9,497 bases of DNA from Candidatus Nitrosopumilus sp. (GTDB taxonomy: Archaea; Thermoproteota; Nitrososphaeria; Nitrososphaerales; Nitrosopumilaceae): contig DAOWGL010000174.1 of assembly GCA_030637455.1 (NCBI GenBank), forward strand, positions 1-9,497, written 5' to 3'. The notes beneath the pieces are model-generated. The model was not told the origin of the DNA and ran no database searches. It was given only the letters and a program-made list of their open reading frames with translations. Shown in pieces: positions 5,140-9,497 of the stretch (the first letter of the stretch is position 1; every line of letters begins with the position of its first letter). The translations under genes were made by a program, and so were the position numbers.

Positions 5140-5237
5140 GTAATACGACATAAAATTACTTAAGATGATCGTGAAATTTTGAAATGTTACAAATTAACAA
5201 GTATTGTATTTGAATTTAATTAAAACAACGAGATACA

Positions 5238-5287
5238 TGGAAAACACGCTAAAACAAGGACGTATTCCTAACATGATGTGTTTTCCA
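5238..5287. repeat. Perfect 10-bp inverted repeat with inner hairpin
   Basis: TGGAAAACAC (5238-5247) is perfectly complementary to GTGTTTTCCA (5278-5287). Within the 30-base spacer AGGA (5257-5260) can pair with TCCT across CGTAT. Two very short overlapping open frames here (36 and 37 codons) look like no known protein. The rest of 5288-5613 holds no gene or strong repeat that I can support. Confidence 0.45.
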
Positions 5288-5613
5288 GACCAATCATTCT
5301 ACGACGCAGAACAATGGCTTCTCGCAATATTCTGTATGTTAAAATAATATTTAATGATGATCCTAATTATCACATCACAATAATGTTGATTTTCAAAGGG
5401 ATCATGTTTTATCTTAGAAATGTGTAATGATATCAAGAAAGCTGACACGATAACCTATTGTCATGTAGAGTTCCCATCGGGTTACTAGTGTACACATACA
5501 GTGGCATTACGTAGAGGATGAGCATAGTTGGCTTCTTGATTTTTACTAAAAACACTAACACAATCTTGTATAGGATTATGAAATTAATCAATTACGTTGA
5601 ATCTCATCTTTTA

Positions 5614-5689
5614 AGGGGGCTTGAACCTTTCTTAGGATTAGATTAAGTCCTTACAGTTTCCCGCTTTTTTGCTCACTATAACGGCCCCA
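5614..5689 (+). repeat. GGCTTGAACC repeat, long form, copy 5
   Basis: The 72 bases from GG 5618 to 5689 align without gaps to 6540-6611, with 60 identical positions (83%). It begins GGCTTGAACCTTTCTTAGG, has GTCCTTACAGTT in the middle and ends GGCCCCA. The second half also resembles 1025-1050. Between this and the gene at 5866 I see nothing else of note. Confidence 0.7.
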
Positions 5690-5865
5690 GTTAGGCACGA
5701 ATTATTTAATTTACAAATATTTTTTGAAAACGACAACATCAAACCAATAATCCAACACTCTTTAGGAATTTAGAGATTTGAAATTTTTGGCAATGGAACA
5801 AAGATTGTTAAATGTAAGAACAATAATGAATCAAGAATGCATCTAACCCTAATGGATAAAACATC

Positions 5866-6420
5866 ATGCAAGAGTTAGCAGAATATTATGGAATTGCTCA
5901 GCAATATCTAGCAGATAATACATTTCAAGAATATGGCATACTTGGTTTGTTTTTCAATTCATTGTTATCTGCCACAGCTATTCCATTACCTACAGAGATA
6001 CTGACATCGGCATTATTGATAGGTGGAGAACCAGAACTTTATGTGGCAATCGCATTGATTGTGGGTTCTGTAATTGGTGGATTGATTAATTATTCATTGG
6101 GATATGGTGGAAATAGGATTGTTAGTTTCTTCAAGAGAAAAAAACATTTGCATGAAAAGGAATTATCTGATGAGTTCAGCGGAAAGGCAGAAGAACCAAA
6201 CTCACAAACCAATGATGAAAAAAAATCTCACAAAGTCTTGGAGAAATTTGGGTGGGCAGGGATATTCATTGCTTCATGGATTCCATTTCTAGGAGATTTG
6301 ATGTTAATTGGTGCTGGTTCAAAAAGAATGGACTTTAAGAAATTCATGCTTTTCATGGTAACAGGTAAGGTATTCAAAACAGTTGTAGTCGTACTGGGAT
6401 TGGGGGCATTGTTCATTTAA
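5866..6420 (+). CDS. DedA/VTT-like (YqaA-type) membrane protein, 184 aa
   Basis: A small polytopic membrane protein with hydrophobic segments at about residues 24-50, 56-82, 126-150 and 158-184. The glycine-rich stretch GSVIGGLINYSLGYGGNR resembles the GxxxGDxxxYxxGR region of DedA/VTT proteins. SWIPFLGDLMLIGAGSKRM resembles the family motif P-x-x-GD...AG...M seen in YqaA proteins. DedA-like proteins include lipid scramblases and membrane-homeostasis factors; the substrate here is unknown. A charged loop at about residues 88-122 (KRKKHLHEKELSDEF onward) separates the halves. ATG 5866 fits the start of the amphipathic N-terminal helix, and no Shine-Dalgarno is visible. The gene is alone on the plus strand and convergent with the TSUP gene; a hairpin lies just after the stop. 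Confidence 0.75.
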   Translation: MQELAEYYGIAQQYLADNTFQEYGILGLFFNSLLSATAIPLPTEILTSALLIGGEPELYVAIALIVGSVIGGLINYSLGYGGNRIVSFFKRKKHLHEKELSDEFSGKAEEPNSQTNDEKKSHKVLEKFGWAGIFIASWIPFLGDLMLIGAGSKRMDFKKFMLFMVTGKVFKTVVVVLGLGALFI

Positions 6421-6430
6421 AAAATTTGTA

Positions 6431-6450
6431 AAAAATCAAAAAAGATTTTT
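6431..6450 (+). terminator. A/T hairpin with T-run after the DedA-like gene
   Basis: AAAAATC (6431-6437) pairs perfectly with GATTTTT (6444-6450) around an A6 loop, and the 3' arm doubles as a T5 run. It starts 10 bases after the TAA. This is consistent with archaeal T-run termination of the plus-strand gene. Confidence 0.5.
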
Positions 6451-6536
6451 CAACTCATACGCTACCTAACAATCACATTTGCTTCTGCCGTTTTTAGGAT
6501 TACATATTTTACAGATATAACGGATCTGTAGTTTTT

Positions 6537-6611
6537 AGAGGCTTGAACCTTTCTTGAGATTAGATTGAGTCCTTACAGTTACCCGTCTATTTGTTTGCTA
6601 AAACAGCCCCA
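6537..6611 (+). repeat. GGCTTGAACC repeat, long form, copy 6
   Basis: Second member of the 72-bp long form (6540-6611), 83% identical without gaps to 5618-5689. It is located between the convergent DedA-like and TSUP genes and is followed directly by the paired hairpins at 6631-6676. Confidence 0.7.
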
Positions 6612-6630
6612 AAAGTTTTAAAATAAAATA

Positions 6631-6676
6631 CTAAGGAGCCGACTAGTCTCCTCAGCCCTTAGGTCATAAGACCTAA
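6631..6676. terminator. Overlapping hairpins between convergent genes
   Basis: TTAGGTC (6659-6665), loop ATAA and GACCTAA (6670-6676) form a perfect 7-bp stem. Upstream, AGGAG (6634-6638) pairs with CTCCT (6648-6652). A competing long-range pairing joins CTAAGG (6631-6636) with CCTTAG (6657-6662) and would break both. The site lies about 50 bases beyond the stop of the minus-strand TSUP gene and 210 beyond the plus-strand gene. A bidirectional 3'-end structure is possible; a small structured RNA is the alternative. Confidence 0.45.
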
Positions 6677-6728
6677 TGAACAATTTACATTACAAAATTT
6701 GTATTAAAGCGCTAGAGAATTATTGAGG

Positions 6729-7496
6729 CTAGAATCCTAAAATATTTCCATATATAGAATCAAAAAATAGTTTTGCAGCTGCAATTATAATTACTGCAGA
6801 AACAAGAATTTGCAAATATCTTTCCCGGATATCAATTGATAATCTTGCACCAACTAGTCCACCAATAAAAGACCCAATTGCCAATAATCCTGCCTGAAGG
6901 AAATCAGGGTGTCCAAGTAAACTATGAACTATTACTCCAGATAGAGATGCAAATAGTAAGATCATTTGAGATGTAGGGGCAGCTTTTTTCATCGCCATTC
7001 CCATTCCCACAACCATTAGTGGAACAAAGATTATTCCACCTCCAATACCAAAGAAGGAAGAAATTACTCCTGCAAAGAAACTTGCACCGATTGCAAAAAT
7101 CATCATCTGTTTTGAAATTCTTTTTTCCTTTGTCTCAATTTTTTTTCTTAAAAATATGTAGGCAGCTGATGCAATTAATACAAAACCAAATAGAATTTTG
7201 AACATATCAGGTGCAACATCAGTGGATATTATTGCACCAAGAACAGTTCCAGGGATTGAGAGTAACCCAAGTTTAAGACCTAAAGGGTATTCTATTCGTT
7301 TTTGTTTTGAATAAGAGATAGTAGAGGCAATAGCATTACTTAATGCAGCAAACAAACTATTACTTGCTGCAGCAGTTGGTGGAAATCCTAAAAATGTCAA
7401 TACCGGAACCACAATAATACCACCACCAAGACCAATCATAGAACCCAATAGTCCAGCTGCAAATCCTAAAGGGATTAGCCATAGTTGATCAATCAT
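6729..7496 (-). CDS. TSUP (TauE/SafE) family membrane transporter, 255 aa
   Basis: A polytopic permease of the TauE/SafE family, whose members are linked to export or uptake of sulfite, sulfonates and other organic or sulfur anions. The family's internal duplication is clear. Repeat one starts with GLLGSMIGLGGGIIVVPVL (GLGGG at residues 22-26). Repeat two starts with GVISSFFGIGGGIIFVPL (GIGGG at 150-154). About eight hydrophobic segments alternate with short loops, and one long charged loop (RKKIETKEKRISKQ, about 117-130) separates the halves. At 255 residues it has the usual family length. It is the last gene of a minus-strand cluster after a membrane-anchored unknown protein and a DUF192 protein, but it also has its own TATA-like box in the 39-base gap. 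The substrate cannot be told from sequence. Confidence 0.9.
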   Translation of the reverse strand: MIDQLWLIPLGFAAGLLGSMIGLGGGIIVVPVLTFLGFPPTAAASNSLFAALSNAIASTISYSKQKRIEYPLGLKLGLLSIPGTVLGAIISTDVAPDMFKILFGFVLIASAAYIFLRKKIETKEKRISKQMMIFAIGASFFAGVISSFFGIGGGIIFVPLMVVGMGMAMKKAAPTSQMILLFASLSGVIVHSLLGHPDFLQAGLLAIGSFIGGLVGARLSIDIRERYLQILVSAVIIIAAAKLFFDSIYGNILGF

Positions 7497-7523
7497 TGTA
7501 ATGTCAATTAAAAAATTTTCTAA

Positions 7524-7530
7524 TATATAA
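7524..7530 (-). promoter_or_regulatory. TATA-like box for the TSUP gene
   Basis: TTATATA on the minus strand, 34 bases upstream of ATG 7496. It lies in the gap after the stop of the upstream gene, so the transporter may have its own promoter as well as any read-through. Confidence 0.4.
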
Positions 7531-7535
7531 TTAAA

Positions 7536-8168
7536 CTACTTTAGAATAATTAATGTCTGCAAAATAGAATTATCCTTTGTAGTTATTTCTAAAAGTATTT
7601 CATATCCTGCCAAATCATCGATTTTAGATTTTATATTACGCTTGTCTGAATCAATGTAAAAAGTTTGAACCCCCTCTAGCCATGCAGAGATTGTAGTATA
7701 GTCTTCGGATTTTTCCTCTTCCCAGCAGTCACAAACAAGTGTCTCTATCATAACCTCAAATACTGTAAAAACTTCATCTTGATTTGATTCTAGAGAAGAG
7801 GTTTCAAGGTTAGCAATGGCTAGAACAGGAGACCGGATATCGCCTCCGATGTTAATATTTCCAAGTGTAGTTCCCTCATAATCCAACACTACAGTGGTAG
7901 TACAGTACTCTACACTTCTTGGAAGCCCCTTTTCAAAAAAAGTACAGTATTGACTTATGGTGTGATCAGTAATTGGTGTAGGAGAAGAAACAAAAATATT
8001 ATGCTCTTCTAAATTATTTTGAATTTTTTCAATGTCATAATAGGTAAACCCAGAACCATAGATTAATTGAGATTCAGGGTCTGAAGGAATATCATTTGAT
8101 AATAGAAGAAAAGCAGAAACAACAATCACAACCCCCACCAAAATAGGAATTACGATCATGTTGTTCAT
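7536..8168 (-). CDS. Membrane-anchored extracytoplasmic protein of unknown function, 210 aa
   Basis: I do not recognise the family. The N-terminus MNNMIVIPILVGVVIVVSAF followed by LLLSN is a single membrane anchor or uncleaved signal. The remaining 185 or so residues are soluble, acidic and beta-rich and would face outward. Four cysteines are present in two pairs, C75/C89 (QYCTFF, VEYCTT) and C146/C148 (LVCDCW), which could form disulfides or bind metal. A TTG at 8192 would add eight residues including several phenylalanines and lysine; ATG 8168 is preferred because it puts the hydrophobic segment at the usual place. It lies between the DUF192 gene and the TSUP gene in the same orientation, 42 bases after the former. 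A shared role at the cell surface is possible but not shown. Confidence 0.7.
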   Translation of the reverse strand: MNNMIVIPILVGVVIVVSAFLLLSNDIPSDPESQLIYGSGFTYYDIEKIQNNLEEHNIFVSSPTPITDHTISQYCTFFEKGLPRSVEYCTTTVVLDYEGTTLGNINIGGDIRSPVLAIANLETSSLESNQDEVFTVFEVMIETLVCDCWEEEKSEDYTTISAWLEGVQTFYIDSDKRNIKSKIDDLAGYEILLEITTKDNSILQTLIILK

Positions 8169-8210
8169 AAAAAAAATAGATTTTTTATTCAAAAATAAGG
8201 CTTTGCAATA

Positions 8211-8702
8211 TCATATTGAAATAATTGTTAATTTTGAATCACGGGTGATGTTATTTTGATCAACAAATCCAGCAGTCACTTCAAGAACATATGATGCTTC
8301 ATTATCTGGAACTACACTCTGACAAGCAGTTATCTCTACCACAGTCTTACATGGAGGAACATCTTTTTCAATATGTACAACGTTCCCGTCTTGATCAAAC
8401 CAAATCATATCTAGTGGAAATTGCATGTTAAGCATCCACAAAGAATACAACCCAGGGTCTGAAAATACAAAAATCATTCCTTGATCATAAGGTAATTGAT
8501 CTTGGAACATCAATCCACGAACTCGTCTAGGTTCAGAATCTGCAATTTGTACTTCTAGTGCAACATCATCAACCAAAATAGTGCCACGAGGGAATTCAAC
8601 GGATTCTAATTTACTATCACTTGGAAGAGTTAGCATTCCAATAACTCCAATTATTACTGCAGCAATTGTAATTGGAATTAATGCTTGAGCACGAGTTGTC
8701 AT
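8211..8702 (-). CDS. DUF192 family protein with N-terminal membrane anchor, 163 aa
   Basis: The DUF192 signature is complete: RRVRGLMFQDQL (residues 59-70), GMIFVF (75-80), SLWMLNMQFPLDMIWFDQDG (87-106), then VVHI, PPC and YVLEVTAG (138-145). Residues 9-27 (IPITIAAVIIGVIGMLTL region) form a signal or membrane anchor, so the domain is probably outside the membrane. The family is widespread in bacteria and archaea, but its biochemical role is not established. Two cysteines, C118 and C127, flank the loop between strands and may form a disulfide. The usual NT after WM is NM here. ATG 8702 starts just before the hydrophobic segment and has a TATA-like box 23-30 bases upstream. First gene of a three-gene minus-strand cluster. 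Confidence 0.88.
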   Translation of the reverse strand: MTTRAQALIPITIAAVIIGVIGMLTLPSDSKLESVEFPRGTILVDDVALEVQIADSEPRRVRGLMFQDQLPYDQGMIFVFSDPGLYSLWMLNMQFPLDMIWFDQDGNVVHIEKDVPPCKTVVEITACQSVVPDNEASYVLEVTAGFVDQNNITRDSKLTIISI

Positions 8703-8724
8703 AAATGAATTTATGGGAATCCTG

Positions 8725-8732
8725 TTAAAATA
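8725..8732. promoter_or_regulatory. Shared TATA-like octamer in a divergent promoter
   Basis: TTAAAATA on the plus strand lies with 24 bases between it and the TTG at 8757. Read on the minus strand as TATTTTAA, it has 22 bases between it and the ATG at 8702. Both spacings fit leaderless transcripts. It is the only good TATA candidate in this 54-base gap. Confidence 0.45.
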
Positions 8733-8756
8733 CTATCTTAACCCTAGGATAAACTA

Positions 8757-9494
8757 TTGATCAAAATTAACAAAGAAAACGACATTACATTTCTCAATGC
8801 GTCAGTCACTGATTTTGCAGATTCTCTAGGTTATTGTGAATACAAAATCCCCCTATCTATCAAAGGCATAAAACCAAAACCATCTCAAGCCCTAATTCAG
8901 GGAACTAAAGCTCATCATGCTGAAGAAAAATATGAGCAAGAACATGTAGAATTAGAGCCAGTATCTATTGATCAAATGGAGGATAAAGAGGAAGATATTG
9001 AGTTTGCACGAGAGAATATTTATTCCACTTTGATGATGCCATTTGAATTTCCAACAGAGAATGTACTAGTTTCACTATCTGGCAGAATAGATAAACTTCT
9101 CAGAGTGGATGAAACACTAGTAGTTCAAGATGACAAATTTGCAGGAAGGCCTCAGATTTATGATTCAAAGACGCAACCTTACCCTAGCCAACTATTACAG
9201 GTGTTAGCTTATCTTAATTCCAGTTTTTCCTCAAAAAGAAAACCAAATGCTGAAGATTTCTTTGAAATGCCTCACACTCAAAAGAAATGGCAAATTAGAA
9301 TATGTGATAGAAATACTAGAGAGCCATACAAAGTATTCTCAGAATTACAAGATGCATTTTCGTTACATTACTTGCATGTTTCATTGCAAAAATTTACAAC
9401 AATTTCTCTTGGAATGAGTGAACCTGAGCATCATAACAGTGCAAACAAATGCAATGCTTGTAATTTGAAATCTTTTTGTGAATTTAAAATTTAG
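8757..9494 (+). CDS. Cas4-like PD-(D/E)XK nuclease with Fe-S cysteines, 245 aa
   Basis: A RecB/Cas4-type nuclease, probably an exonuclease. The family motifs occur in order: QGTKAHH (G49, H53), SGRID (D112), VVQDDKF (D125/D126 and K127, the catalytic D-xK core), and QVLAY (Q148, Y152; the QxxxY motif). One cysteine near the N-terminus (C27, in GYCEYK) and three at the C-terminus (C232, C235, C241 in KCNACNLKSFCEF) match the 1+3 cysteine layout that holds a [4Fe-4S] cluster in Cas4 and AddB. No CRISPR array or other cas gene is in the window, so a role in DNA repair or recombination is as likely as adaptation. The start is TTG 8757: TAG 8745-8747 lies in frame upstream, and the next ATG would remove C27. 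It is complete in the window and ends 3 bases before its edge. Confidence 0.82.
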   Translation: MIKINKENDITFLNASVTDFADSLGYCEYKIPLSIKGIKPKPSQALIQGTKAHHAEEKYEQEHVELEPVSIDQMEDKEEDIEFARENIYSTLMMPFEFPTENVLVSLSGRIDKLLRVDETLVVQDDKFAGRPQIYDSKTQPYPSQLLQVLAYLNSSFSSKRKPNAEDFFEMPHTQKKWQIRICDRNTREPYKVFSELQDAFSLHYLHVSLQKFTTISLGMSEPEHHNSANKCNACNLKSFCEFKI

Positions 9495-9497
9495 AAA

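Noticed and set aside
5237..5427. Two overlapping short plus frames (36 codons from 5237 and 37 codons from 5314).
   Set aside because: No homology signal by eye, and the first lies across a perfect inverted repeat that better explains the sequence.
5611..5690. Possible tRNA on the minus strand, because the repeat core reads GGTTCAAGCC like a T-loop.
   Set aside because: The flanking bases do not make a T-stem, and no acceptor, D or anticodon arms fit at any copy.
6104..6416. Alternative frames within the DedA-like gene on both strands.
   Set aside because: Shadows of a gene with convincing membrane segments and family motifs.
4484..6611. CRISPR-like array suggested by repeated GGCTTGAACC units.
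   Set aside because: Spacing is irregular (30 to over 1000 bases), repeats are degenerate and spacers are not uniform.
7019..7201. Plus-strand 60-codon frame inside the TSUP gene.
   Set aside because: Antisense shadow of a well-supported transporter.

Overview
The window most likely comes from a low-GC ammonia-oxidising archaeon of the Nitrosopumilus type (Nitrososphaerota/Thaumarchaeota). The evidence is an AT-rich genome, A/T-rich TATA-like boxes about 24-34 nt upstream of starts, almost no Shine-Dalgarno sequences, a pair of four-CBS proteins, tiny zinc-ribbon and ribbon-helix-helix proteins, and a DUF192/TSUP gene set. This assignment is inference from style and gene content, not from a marker gene. 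No rRNA, tRNA or CRISPR array was seen.

Layout. Positions 1-520 hold the end of a membrane-protein gene and a helical, tryptophan-rich protein gene interrupted by an in-frame TAA inside a GC-rich patch. Positions 589-756 (minus) encode a 55-residue AbrB/MazE-like DNA-binding protein. Positions 990-1220 hold the remains of an unidentified gene. At 1337-3229 two divergent paralogous CBS proteins share a 183-bp promoter region.

Positions 3230-5865 form a gene-poor stretch with small regulator-like genes: a 43-aa zinc ribbon, a GNAT acetyltransferase, a zinc-finger/ribbon-helix-helix fusion and a 47-aa ribbon-helix-helix protein. Between them lie short dispersed repeats. The commonest carries the core GGCTTGAACC in six copies, all in the same orientation. 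Two large inverted-repeat structures lie at 5011-5139 and 5238-5287.

Positions 5866-9494 are denser and more conventional. A DedA/VTT-like membrane protein (+) converges on a minus-strand cluster whose transcription order is DUF192, an unknown membrane-anchored protein, and a TSUP/TauE-SafE transporter. That cluster is divergent from a Cas4-like PD-(D/E)XK nuclease that has four cysteines placed like iron-sulfur ligands. One TATA-like octamer is nearly equidistant from both of these starts.

The genes do not make one obvious pathway. The strongest candidates for undescribed biology are the GGCTTGAACC repeat family with its 72-bp extended form, the branched inverted-repeat element at 5011-5139, and the interrupted gene at 104-517. 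None could be tested here by database search or folding calculation.
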